Origin: Haliscomenobacteraceae bacterium
GTDB taxonomy: Bacteria; Bacteroidota; Bacteroidia; Chitinophagales; Saprospiraceae
Assembly (NCBI GenBank): GCA_947501115.1
Contig: CANMVX010000017.1
Coordinates: forward strand, 1 to 64,000
DNA: 64,000 nt
Reading direction: 5' to 3'
Position 1 is the first letter of the stretch. Each line of letters opens with the position of its first letter. The notes under the pieces are model-generated. The model saw only the letters and a list, made by a program, of their open reading frames with translations, did no database searches and had not been told where the DNA came from. The position numbers and the translations under genes were made by a program. Below are positions 26,302 to 35,326 of the stretch, in pieces.

Positions 26302-29300
26302 TTAATTTTTTCCCTTTTGAATGGTAAATGCCTGGGTTTGCTCATTATTGTTCGCCACAATTAAAACAGGTTTATTATTTACAGTAAGCATAGAAAAACC
26401 TCTGGCTTGACCTTTCAATTTAAAGCCTGAGTCTTTTGAGGAAACTGATTTGAAATTTCCCTTTCCATTCCCTTTTAAATATAAACCATAACTGGCGTCA
26501 TACCTACCGACTTCTGGTTTAGATTGATAAAAATTTCCCCCCAATAGAATATCCAGTTGATTGTCCCCATCAAAATCATTGATTGAAATGGCATAAACGG
26601 GTGAAAATTGAGCTTCAACAGGCAGGGGAATTTTTGTAAATGACCCTTTTCCCGTATTTAAATATACAACGGTTTCAAGCGTATTCGCCTGTAATTTCAA
26701 AGAGGATTCAAGCAACGGCTTATCAAAAATATCAGTAATTTGCTGGTTCTTGTAGCTATTGTATTTTAAGTATTTCTTTTTCAAAATAGGCATTTGTAAA
26801 ACTAAATCATGACGTAAAATGAAGGGATATGATTTATCTCCATTATACTGACATAAAATTTGTTCTATCGTACCGTTTTGATCAAAATCGTGAATGTAAA
26901 GTTCAATAGGTTGTTTCATAGAAGCGCGAAACCTTGAGTTTAACCCATGATTCCCAACGACTAAATCTGGATATCCATCGTTATTTACATCCGCTGATTC
27001 TACGGTATTCCACCAGCCATTCGTATTTTCAAACCCTGCGTTGGTAGAAGTTTCCGTAAACTTACCCCCATTATTTTGAAAAATGCGGAGTGGCATGTAT
27101 TCTCCAACAACAAGTAGATCAAGATCTTTGTCGCTATCATAATCAATCCAAACTGCATCGGTGATCATGCCAATATTTTTTAAAGAGGGAATTATTTTTG
27201 ACGTAACGTCGCTATAGTTTCCTTTTCCGTCATTCTGTAAAATAAATCCATTGGCGGGTAAACCGTAATAAATTGGGATAGAACGAACACCTACGAATAA
27301 ATCAATATCCCCATCAAGGTCATAATCTGCTGGTTTAACCGTTGAGGTACTTTCAAACTGATTTGCAGGAAGTATCTGGTTTGATTTTACCAGTTTACCA
27401 TTGGATGTATTAAAATATAGACGATCGGCCAAAGTGGAGGAACTATTGGAAACCTCGTTACTTCCGCTGGCAACATAGAGGTCATTTTTTCCATCGCCGT
27501 TGGCATCAAAAATAGCACAATCAGTGTCTTCGGAATCTTTATCTATATCAAAAAGAGGTTTTTGAACAGATACAAACTGCCCATTGGATTGCTGAAAGAA
27601 AAGGGAACCAGGGGTACCTGATGAACCGCCAATGTACAGGTCCTCTCTATTGTCTCCATTCATGTCGCCCTTACAAATACAAGGGCCTTCAGAGGAAAGC
27701 ATGTGAAAAACCAGTCTATCCCGATCGAAATCGACAAAGGGATTTTCAATATGGCGATAATTTAAAATAGAGGGATTATTGAATTCAGCGAATATTTGTT
27801 GCTTGCTTACGTAAGGAATTTCCTTTTTTAATACAGCATTTTCCTGCATTAGCCGAACGGTTTGGTTTACCTTAACATCCCTGAGGACCGTTAATTCATC
27901 ATTTGGCCATTCTATAAATATACTATCTACCACCTTTATTTTCCCCAAGCCAATATTTGGTCTGGGATCTACCGTTGATTGGAATCCACGGATGGGAATA
28001 TGCTCCAAATATAGTTTCTCCCCACCAACAAAGGCAGTAATTTTAGTCCCAATGGCATTGGTATTACCTTTTAAACCTGTTAATTGAAACTTTAAATAAC
28101 TATTTTCAGGATTTATCTGTCTGCTTTGATTTTGAAATAGGGAAAAAGGCGCATTGACGTTGTTCACCACTAAGTCAAGATCGCCATCATTATCGAGATC
28201 TCCATAAGCTGAACCATTGGAAAATCCAGGATTTCCCAAGCCTAGTTCTGTCGCATTATCCTTAAAAGATAAATTTCCCTGATTGATAAAGGCATGATTT
28301 GGAATTGGATTGGATGGAATGAGCTCAACCAATTTTTTATAGGCGTCCCCCTTATTCGACATGATTTGTTGAACCGTATTTTCCTCGGTAACGAATTTTA
28401 AGAAATCCTGATCGGTTAGATCCTGATAGATACCATTGGCAACAAAAATATCTTTGCGTCCATCATTTTGAAAATCAAAAATAAGGGCACCCCAGCTCCA
28501 ATCGGTTGCGGCGACATCGGTTAAACGGCCAATTTCACTGAAAGTATTATCTCCATTGTTCAATTGAAGCATATTTCTGGTGAATTGATGCCAATAGCCA
28601 TTTTGAATATTTAATTGATATCTATCCCAGTTATCATAAGTGGTAACTGTTTTTAATCGGGCATCATCGCGAGGTAGCATATCGGTCACAAAAATATCGG
28701 GAAATGCGTCATTATTGATATCAGCCATGTCAGCGCCCATAGAAGCAGCACTGATAGAGCGCATGTTGCTTTCTAATTTTTCTGTGAATGTTCCGTCACC
28801 GTTATTGTGATATAAATAATCACGCTCGAAAAAATCATTAGAAACGTAAATATCTAACCAGCCATCTTTATCGATATCCCCGACGGTTACCCCTAATCCA
28901 AAGCCAATGATACTGCCATAAATACCTGCTTCTTCACTCACATCGGTGAAATGATTCTGGTCATTTCTAAAAAGTTTATCCCCACCTACCGGGTCGCGAT
29001 TTGGCCTTTCATTTTTGCGTAAATTGAAACTTCCAATGGCTTGATATGAGTTATTGAGTAAATACATGTCAAGATCACCATCTTTATCATAATCAAAAAA
29101 AGCAGCATGGGTTGAAAAACCTTTATCGGCTAAGCCATACTTTTCGGCTTCTTCAGAAAATTCAGGAATACCGTCGGCATTATTGCCTTTATTAATGAAT
29201 AATTCATTCTGTTTATTATCCCCTTTAATATCTCCAGAGTTACAAACATAAATATCGAGTAAACCATCCCCGTTGACATCGGCCAGGCTAACGCCGGTGG

Positions 29301-29649
29301 ACCACGCTTTGGTTCCCGCTACTTTCGCAGTGGCCGTAATGTCTTCAAATTTAAAATTCCCTTTATTAAGGAATAATTTATTTGGAAGCATATTAGCCGT
29401 CATATAAATATCAATGAGTCCGTCATTATTTACATCACCAAGTCCTACACCGCCACCATTATAGAAATTTCTATAGGTATAGATATTAAAAGCAGCATCA
29501 AAACTGAGCTTATTTTCAAAAGATATGCCACTTTCGCTCGCTTTTATCTCTTTGAAAAGGGTATTAGACTGGTTTTTTTCCGATGAACAACCCATAACTC
29601 CTAAAAGGAGTGGAAAAAATAATAAGGCCTGAAGGGAATAATTTTTCAT
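26302..29649 (-). CDS. FG-GAP/VCBS repeat lipoprotein with ASPIC/UnbV domain (paralogue 2)
   Basis: A 1,115-residue protein with a lipobox GVMGC (Cys21). It has the same architecture as its neighbours: N-terminal propeller beginning FYNGGGVGLGDVNNDG, ASPIC/UnbV around 510-600 (IPIRGFQSTVDPRPNIGLG, IEWPN), and a second propeller half starting SSEGPCICKGDMNGD. It is closer to paralogue 1 (shared FDYDKDGDLDMYLLNNS and DGWLDIYVSNDFFERD) than to paralogue 3, which fits stepwise duplication. The gene for the 193-residue lipoprotein precedes it by 24 bases. Confidence 0.9.
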   Translation of the reverse strand: MKNYSLQALLFFPLLLGVMGCSSEKNQSNTLFKEIKASESGISFENKLSFDAAFNIYTYRNFYNGGGVGLGDVNNDGLIDIYMTANMLPNKLFLNKGNFKFEDITATAKVAGTKAWSTGVSLADVNGDGLLDIYVCNSGDIKGDNKQNELFINKGNNADGIPEFSEEAEKYGLADKGFSTHAAFFDYDKDGDLDMYLLNNSYQAIGSFNLRKNERPNRDPVGGDKLFRNDQNHFTDVSEEAGIYGSIIGFGLGVTVGDIDKDGWLDIYVSNDFFERDYLYHNNGDGTFTEKLESNMRSISAASMGADMADINNDAFPDIFVTDMLPRDDARLKTVTTYDNWDRYQLNIQNGYWHQFTRNMLQLNNGDNTFSEIGRLTDVAATDWSWGALIFDFQNDGRKDIFVANGIYQDLTDQDFLKFVTEENTVQQIMSNKGDAYKKLVELIPSNPIPNHAFINQGNLSFKDNATELGLGNPGFSNGSAYGDLDNDGDLDLVVNNVNAPFSLFQNQSRQINPENSYLKFQLTGLKGNTNAIGTKITAFVGGEKLYLEHIPIRGFQSTVDPRPNIGLGKIKVVDSIFIEWPNDELTVLRDVKVNQTVRLMQENAVLKKEIPYVSKQQIFAEFNNPSILNYRHIENPFVDFDRDRLVFHMLSSEGPCICKGDMNGDNREDLYIGGSSGTPGSLFFQQSNGQFVSVQKPLFDIDKDSEDTDCAIFDANGDGKNDLYVASGSNEVSNSSSTLADRLYFNTSNGKLVKSNQILPANQFESTSTVKPADYDLDGDIDLFVGVRSIPIYYGLPANGFILQNDGKGNYSDVTSKIIPSLKNIGMITDAVWIDYDSDKDLDLLVVGEYMPLRIFQNNGGKFTETSTNAGFENTNGWWNTVESADVNNDGYPDLVVGNHGLNSRFRASMKQPIELYIHDFDQNGTIEQILCQYNGDKSYPFILRHDLVLQMPILKKKYLKYNSYKNQQITDIFDKPLLESSLKLQANTLETVVYLNTGKGSFTKIPLPVEAQFSPVYAISINDFDGDNQLDILLGGNFYQSKPEVGRYDASYGLYLKGNGKGNFKSVSSKDSGFKLKGQARGFSMLTVNNKPVLIVANNNEQTQAFTIQKGKN

Positions 29650-29673
29650 AATAAAATACTTCGTTGAAAAAGA

Positions 29674-30255
29674 TTATTTTTTTTCTTCTTCCAAATCTTC
29701 CTTTGCTTTCTTTGCTACCGCCTCCACTTTTCTCATATCGGTAAATACAACTTGAACAAACTGATCATCCCGAATAAAAAGATTTATTCTTCTGTATTTA
29801 TCCATTTTAGCGTAAATCTTTCCTTGCGTAGGATGGTTAATCAGTTGAAAGTCATCCCCATACCATTTTTTAAATACAACGAGCAAGTCTTCCAGTAATT
29901 TATCGGACCAATACTGCTTATTCCACGGAGCCCATTTATCATAAGTAAAGGTAACAGGCATTTCATAAATTTTATCCTCGTGGAAGGAAGGGTAGAAACG
30001 CATAAAAACGGGTTCTTTCAATTCATTTTCCAAACGATATTGCACACTGGTATTCCCTGTGCCGTGCGTAAATATTTTTTGTTTATTCATTTCCCAGCAA
30101 TAATCATAAAATTCTTTTCTGGACATACCGAAGAAAACATCTAAGAAAAGATAGTCTGGATTATTAATGCCATCTTTCTCTTTAGAGGGTTCTTTTGAAC
30201 AATTTGTTGAGAAGACGGACAGAAAAATAAGATAAAATAAAAGATACTTTTTCAT
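29674..30255 (-). CDS. Small lipoprotein of unknown function in the SusCD/FG-GAP cluster
   Basis: A 193-residue protein with a lipoprotein leader ending FSTNC (Cys20) and a Lys/Glu-rich C-terminus. The middle part (FFGMSRKEFYDYCWEMN) starts like proteins that scale with a 'G.s..e.......' lead, but I assign no family. Position between paralogues 1 and 2, three bases from the former, marks it as part of the same unit. It may be an accessory of the surface complex. Confidence 0.65.
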   Translation of the reverse strand: MKKYLLFYLIFLSVFSTNCSKEPSKEKDGINNPDYLFLDVFFGMSRKEFYDYCWEMNKQKIFTHGTGNTSVQYRLENELKEPVFMRFYPSFHEDKIYEMPVTFTYDKWAPWNKQYWSDKLLEDLLVVFKKWYGDDFQLINHPTQGKIYAKMDKYRRINLFIRDDQFVQVVFTDMRKVEAVAKKAKEDLEEEKK

Positions 30256-30258
30256 GTG

Positions 30259-33200
30259 TTAATAACTTAAAAATGCTGGAAAATCATTGTTTTTACCTAC
30301 GATAATATGTAGTTTGTCTTTTATACGAATAGAGGTTAGAGAACGTATCTCTCCTTTTATAAAAAGGCCTGATTCCTTTTGTTTTTGTGGAATAAAACCC
30401 CCATTTCCTAAGCCTTTTAAAAGCAAACCATAGCTTCCAAGATATATACCTGTTTCAGGTTTTGCCCTGGATTGGTTCCCGCCAAGTAAAATATCCTCAT
30501 GTCCGTCTTTGTTGAAATCAGTAACTAAAAGGGCATAAACAGGGCTAAATTGTGCTTCGGCAGGAAGCGGCTTTTGGATGAATTTTTTACCTCCTTGATT
30601 TAGTAGTATGTTCGACGACAAGTTAAAAGCTTTTAATTGTAAGGAAGATGATATTTGTTCCTTAGTGAATATATCGCTAATTCCTTGATTTTGATAGTTT
30701 GAAAAACGAAGGTATTTTTTCTTTAAATAAGGTAGTTGAAGAACCAAATCAGTTCTTAAATGCAGCGGCAACTCCTTTCCATCGTAATACCTCGTTAATA
30801 TTTGTTCTACGGTTCCGTTATTATCAAAATCATTGATATATAGACTGATTGGTTCAGTACTTGTTGCTTTAAACCTTGAATTTAATCCATGGTTTCCAAG
30901 TACAACATCTGGGTATCCGTCCCCGTTAAAATCACCTTGTGAAATGGAATGATACCAGCCATTTGTGTTTTGTAAGCCAACTTTTTGAGATTGGTCAATA
31001 AATTTACCTTTATCTTGAAGGAATAAACGCACAGGCATCCATTCTCCTACGATGATTAAATCTATCTGGCCGTCCTTATTAAAATCCAGCCACTCAGCAT
31101 CTGTTACCATGCCTAGAGATTGGATATCAGGTATTAAAGTAGAGGTAACATCTTTGAATTGCCCCTTGCCGTCATTTTGTAGAAGATAACTTGACACGGG
31201 TTGGCCATAAATATTAGGCGAAACTCTTCCTCCAACAAAAAGATCTACATCTCCGTCATTATCAAAATCAGCTGCTTTTACTACCGAGGTACTTTCTAAA
31301 TTTACAGGACTTGGTAAAACTTGTTGACTCTTGGTCACGACTTTCCCCTTTGTATTCAGGTACAAGCGATCCATTAAGGTTAAAGAGCTATTATTAACTT
31401 CGTTACTTCCGCTGCTAACATAAAGTTCAGGATAACCGTCGTTATCTGCATCGAAAAATACACATCCTGTATCCTCTGACGCTGCATCCTCGTCAAAGAC
31501 GGTGTTTCCCATTGATTTAAAATGACCAGAAGTATTTTGAATCCATAATCTACCCGCCTGACCTTGAGCACCACCAATATAAAAATCATCTAATCCGTCC
31601 TTGTTGAAATCTCCGGAACAAGTACAGGGACCCTCATTAGAAATCATATTATAACGCAATCGTTCTTTATCAAAATCAACGTAATTACTTTCCAAATGTT
31701 TAAATTGAAAGCCTTTTGGAAAGGATACAGATTGAAAAAGAGGAGGTAAAAAAGAGCTTGGTTTAAGCGTAGTATTGTAGCTAAGCATTTCAGCTTTCTT
31801 TTGGGAAACTGATAATAACTGGTCGGCCTTTATGTTGTACAGTTTAGATATATTTTGATTAGGCCATTCAATAATTAAGGAATCTACAATAGAGTCTAAG
31901 CCTAGTCCAAAATGGAAACGGTAATCTACCGAAGACATAAAACCTCTCATGGGCGCTAATTCCTGATAGAGTACTTTATCTTTTACATGAACACTTACTT
32001 TGCTGCCCAGGGCAAAAGTATTTTTTCCTTCTCCAACCAAGTCCAGACTGAGGAAGTGCCGGTCTTTAAAAATAGTATTACTTCTATTTTCATAAATAAA
32101 AGAAGGCATGTTTATGTTATTAATAACTAAATCCAGGTCTCCATCGTTATCCAAATCGCCATAAGCTGAACCATTTGAATGAGAGGGTAAATCTAAGCCC
32201 CAGTCTTTAGCCATATCTTTGAATTCAAAACCGCCTTCATTTTTAAAAGAAAAGTTGGAGATTTTATTTGAGGGTATGGAATCGATTAGTTGTTTTATCA
32301 CCTCTTTCTTTTGCCTGATGATTTGTCTAACCATATCGGGATTACCTATAAAGTTGACATAATCCTGGTTTAGAAGATCTTTATAAATGCCGTTTGCGAC
32401 AAAAATATCCTTTAAACCATCCATATCCATATCAAAGATAAGCGCACCCCAGCTCCAGTCCGTGGCATGCACCCCTGAAAATCGGGAAATTTCAGAAAAG
32501 GAAATCTCTTCGTTTATATTTGATCCATTGTTTAATTGTAGCGTATTTCTACTGAATTGATGATAATAACCCTGGTTAAGATTGGTTTGATACTTATCCC
32601 ATTTTTCAAACTGAGCCGTAGTTTTTAAACGTTCGTCCGTTGCGGGAAGCATTTCGGTTACAAAAATATCAGGAAGTGCGTCATTGTTAATATCAGCTAT
32701 ATCAGCACCCATAGAACCCATACTAATTTCCTGAATGAAAGATTCCAGTTTTTCAGAAAAGGAGCCATCCTTGTTATTGATGTATAAATAATCCTTTTCA
32801 AAAAAGTCGTTAGAAACATAAATGTCTTGCCAGCCGTCCTTATTTATATCACCAATAGAGACACCCAATCCGAAACCAATAGCACTGGAATAAATGCCGG
32901 CTTGCAGGGTTATATCGGAAAAAAAGGCCCCGTCATTTCTATATAATTTATTACCTCCGTCAGGATCAGGAATTTTCCGTTGGTCTTTCCTTAAATCATA
33001 CCCTCCAATAGATCTTAAGCTATTATTGAGCAAATAAAGATCTAAATCGCCATCTTTGTCATAGTCAAAGAAGGCGGCATGGGTGGAAAGTCCCTGATCA
33101 TCAAGTCGATACGTTTTTGCCATTTCTGTGAAAGTAGGAATTTCACCTACACCGTTTCCATCATTTATAAAAAGCTCATTGTGTCTGTTCATACCACCTG

Positions 33201-33642
33201 GAGGTCCTGATTTACAAATGTAAATATCCAGCCATCCATCGGCGTTAATATCAACTATACTTACGCCAGTAGTCCAAACACCCTCACTTCCAATACCTGC
33301 CTGTATGGAAATGTCATTAAATTTAAAATTGCCTTTGTTTAGATAAAGTTTATTGGCCACCAGATTGCCTGAAAAAAAAATATCAATCAGGCCATCTTTA
33401 TCAAAGTCACCTAAACCGACGCCACCACCATTATAAAAATTACGAAAAGTATAAGGATTAAGTTTTTCAGTATAACTAAGTTCATTTATAAAATCAATAC
33501 CTGTGTCTTCTGCATCATGCAAAAGGAATAATTTATTTATTTCTATATCTTCGGATTTTGTACATGCAAATCCAACAAAAAAAAGAGGGAGAAAAAGAGA
33601 AAAGTATTTTACCGGTAACATTTTCCCTATATTTTTTTTCAT
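30259..33642 (-). CDS. FG-GAP/VCBS repeat lipoprotein with ASPIC/UnbV domain (paralogue 1)
   Basis: A 1,127-residue protein counted from ATG 33642; the frame extends four codons further to a TTG. The leader ends VGFAC (a lipobox-like site). The N-terminal propeller starts FYNGGGVGLGDFDKDGLIDIF, the ASPIC/UnbV domain is at about 520-610 (MRGFMSSVDYRFHFGLG, IIEWPN), and the C-terminal half repeats the calcium loops (DFNKDGLDDFYIGG). It is the first FG-GAP gene after SusD, separated by a hairpin that may attenuate transcription. Confidence 0.9.
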   Translation of the reverse strand: MKKNIGKMLPVKYFSLFLPLFFVGFACTKSEDIEINKLFLLHDAEDTGIDFINELSYTEKLNPYTFRNFYNGGGVGLGDFDKDGLIDIFFSGNLVANKLYLNKGNFKFNDISIQAGIGSEGVWTTGVSIVDINADGWLDIYICKSGPPGGMNRHNELFINDGNGVGEIPTFTEMAKTYRLDDQGLSTHAAFFDYDKDGDLDLYLLNNSLRSIGGYDLRKDQRKIPDPDGGNKLYRNDGAFFSDITLQAGIYSSAIGFGLGVSIGDINKDGWQDIYVSNDFFEKDYLYINNKDGSFSEKLESFIQEISMGSMGADIADINNDALPDIFVTEMLPATDERLKTTAQFEKWDKYQTNLNQGYYHQFSRNTLQLNNGSNINEEISFSEISRFSGVHATDWSWGALIFDMDMDGLKDIFVANGIYKDLLNQDYVNFIGNPDMVRQIIRQKKEVIKQLIDSIPSNKISNFSFKNEGGFEFKDMAKDWGLDLPSHSNGSAYGDLDNDGDLDLVINNINMPSFIYENRSNTIFKDRHFLSLDLVGEGKNTFALGSKVSVHVKDKVLYQELAPMRGFMSSVDYRFHFGLGLDSIVDSLIIEWPNQNISKLYNIKADQLLSVSQKKAEMLSYNTTLKPSSFLPPLFQSVSFPKGFQFKHLESNYVDFDKERLRYNMISNEGPCTCSGDFNKDGLDDFYIGGAQGQAGRLWIQNTSGHFKSMGNTVFDEDAASEDTGCVFFDADNDGYPELYVSSGSNEVNNSSLTLMDRLYLNTKGKVVTKSQQVLPSPVNLESTSVVKAADFDNDGDVDLFVGGRVSPNIYGQPVSSYLLQNDGKGQFKDVTSTLIPDIQSLGMVTDAEWLDFNKDGQIDLIIVGEWMPVRLFLQDKGKFIDQSQKVGLQNTNGWYHSISQGDFNGDGYPDVVLGNHGLNSRFKATSTEPISLYINDFDNNGTVEQILTRYYDGKELPLHLRTDLVLQLPYLKKKYLRFSNYQNQGISDIFTKEQISSSLQLKAFNLSSNILLNQGGKKFIQKPLPAEAQFSPVYALLVTDFNKDGHEDILLGGNQSRAKPETGIYLGSYGLLLKGLGNGGFIPQKQKESGLFIKGEIRSLTSIRIKDKLHIIVGKNNDFPAFLSY

Positions 33643-33657
33643 AATGTGAATCAATTA

Positions 33658-33700
33658 AAAAAAGAAACCCCCGGAGGAATTCTTCGGGAGTTTCTTTTTT
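33658..33700 (-). terminator. Hairpin between susD-like gene and paralogue 1 (attenuator or terminator)
   Basis: The arms pair over about 19 bases (GAAAC then CCCCGG against CTTCGGGAG then TTTC; two G-U pairs on the minus strand) around a GAATTC loop, and a run of seven T follows on the minus strand. It lies in the 75-base gap between susD and the first FG-GAP gene, inside an otherwise tightly packed unit. Confidence 0.75.
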
Positions 33701-33717
33701 AAAAAATCAAAGGATGA

Positions 33718-35307
33718 TTAATTATATCCAGGATTCTGCTTCAATTTAGCATTTGAGTTTAATTGAGGCTTTGGAATTGGGAATATAATCTGATTTGTTT
33801 TAGCAGCAGTAGATGGCTTTTCCCACCATGTTCCACCCCATTTTCCGAAACGGATCTGGTCCTGACGACGAGTCATTTCAGCAAACATTTCACGACCTCT
33901 TTCTTCAAAGAGTTGGTCTAAAGTTAGAGATGAGAACGCATCTACACCTGCACGCTTACGTATTTGATTCACAAGTACAAGCGCTTTCGCAGCGTTACCT
34001 CTTCTGAATTCTGCTTCAGCAAGCGTAAGGATGATATCACCTAAACGGAAGATAACGAAGTCGTTACTCATGTTGGCATTACCACCAATTTCGTACTCAT
34101 ATTTTCCAATACGTGCACCACCTTGTCTCCAGGCATTTGGGAATATCTGGTTGATTTGAGGAGTGAAATTCAAAGGAGTTCCGTCTGGGTCACCTGCGTC
34201 AACACCTGGGTCTTGTGCACGTGAACCATCAGGGTTAAACTGAGGTCCAACCACAAAGTTGGATAAACGCTTGTCAAGGGTACCAGTTGATGGAGCAGTT
34301 GCTAAACCTTTCCAAACATTACCTTGTGGACCAGGGTTTTTAGCTGCATCGATGTAAGAATTATAAAACTCTTCTACAACAGAATATCCATTCCAAGGCT
34401 GGTCAGCTAAGCTATAAACACCTTGGCTGGCATAGTGAAGGGTCATCATTGGCCAGTTGAAACCACCAGCGAATACTTTATCATAAGCATAAACCATGAT
34501 ATTCTCTGATGATCCACCGTTGCGGATAGCAAAGTTCTCAGAGTAAACAGACTGAAGGCTGAATGGGCCTTTGTCTATAATCTCCTGAGCATCAGCAGCA
34601 GCTTCAGCCCATTTTGCCTGATTGATATAAACTTGTGAGTTTAAGTATAATTTAGAACGGATAGCTAAGGCAGCCCATTTGGTCATACGTCCATAAGTCT
34701 TCGAATCTTTAGAAGTTGGAAGAACAGGAATAACCGCATTTAATTCAGAAAGTATAAAGTTATAAACTTCAGCACGGGTAGCATTTGCAGGCGCCTCTTT
34801 AGCTGTAAAATCTACTACTAAAGGAACATTACCAAAGGCGTCCATTGCCCAAAAGTACCATAAAGCACGTACAGCACGTAATTCAGCAATAAAGACTTTT
34901 GACTCAGGTGTACCTAATTTCTCGAAAGAGAAAATCAAACGGTTAGCTGTGTTAATACCGCCATAAAGGAAACCCCATGCGTTATTGAAAAAGTCGTTGT
35001 CTGAAGTAAAGTTATGTTGGTGAAGGTTTATAAGAATACCACCGTCATACCAGTCACCACCTTTTGTTGTGATAACCAATTCGTCAGAAGAAATCTCATT
35101 CAAAGACCATAGATTACCGTGGTTTCCTAAGCCGCCAAAAGAAGCATAAGCTTGTCCCAAAGCAGCAATAAACTCTTCGTCTGTTTTAAAGAAATTATCC
35201 GCAGTAATATCGCTGTACAATTCCTCTTCCAGGTTTGTACAAGATTGGATAGATAGTGTTAACACAAATCCAACCAATAATATGCGTTTAAAAAATAAAT
35301 TTTGCAT
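33718..35307 (-). CDS. SusD/RagB-family surface glycan-binding lipoprotein
   Basis: A 529-residue SusD-like protein. The leader ends SIQSC (Cys23), followed by the acidic stretch NLEEELYSD typical of exported surface lipoproteins. ELRAVRALWYFWAMDAFGNVPLV is the usual SusD TPR-like helix pair, and the C-terminus has DFVIFRLGDIILTLAEA, then AEFRRGNAAKALVLVNQIRKR, both diagnostic; the R..RE(M)FAE motif follows. It should sit as a lid on the SusC transporter and bind the substrate. It starts 19 bases after SusC. Confidence 0.95.
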   Translation of the reverse strand: MQNLFFKRILLVGFVLTLSIQSCTNLEEELYSDITADNFFKTDEEFIAALGQAYASFGGLGNHGNLWSLNEISSDELVITTKGGDWYDGGILINLHQHNFTSDNDFFNNAWGFLYGGINTANRLIFSFEKLGTPESKVFIAELRAVRALWYFWAMDAFGNVPLVVDFTAKEAPANATRAEVYNFILSELNAVIPVLPTSKDSKTYGRMTKWAALAIRSKLYLNSQVYINQAKWAEAAADAQEIIDKGPFSLQSVYSENFAIRNGGSSENIMVYAYDKVFAGGFNWPMMTLHYASQGVYSLADQPWNGYSVVEEFYNSYIDAAKNPGPQGNVWKGLATAPSTGTLDKRLSNFVVGPQFNPDGSRAQDPGVDAGDPDGTPLNFTPQINQIFPNAWRQGGARIGKYEYEIGGNANMSNDFVIFRLGDIILTLAEAEFRRGNAAKALVLVNQIRKRAGVDAFSSLTLDQLFEERGREMFAEMTRRQDQIRFGKWGGTWWEKPSTAAKTNQIIFPIPKPQLNSNAKLKQNPGYN

Positions 35308-35326
35308 TGTTTGATTTTTTTGAATT

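Noticed and set aside
22957..33642. Dense short repeats that could suggest a CRISPR or satellite array
   Set aside because: They are coding repeats (DxNxDGxxD calcium loops) of irregular spacing, with no identical spacer-repeat structure.
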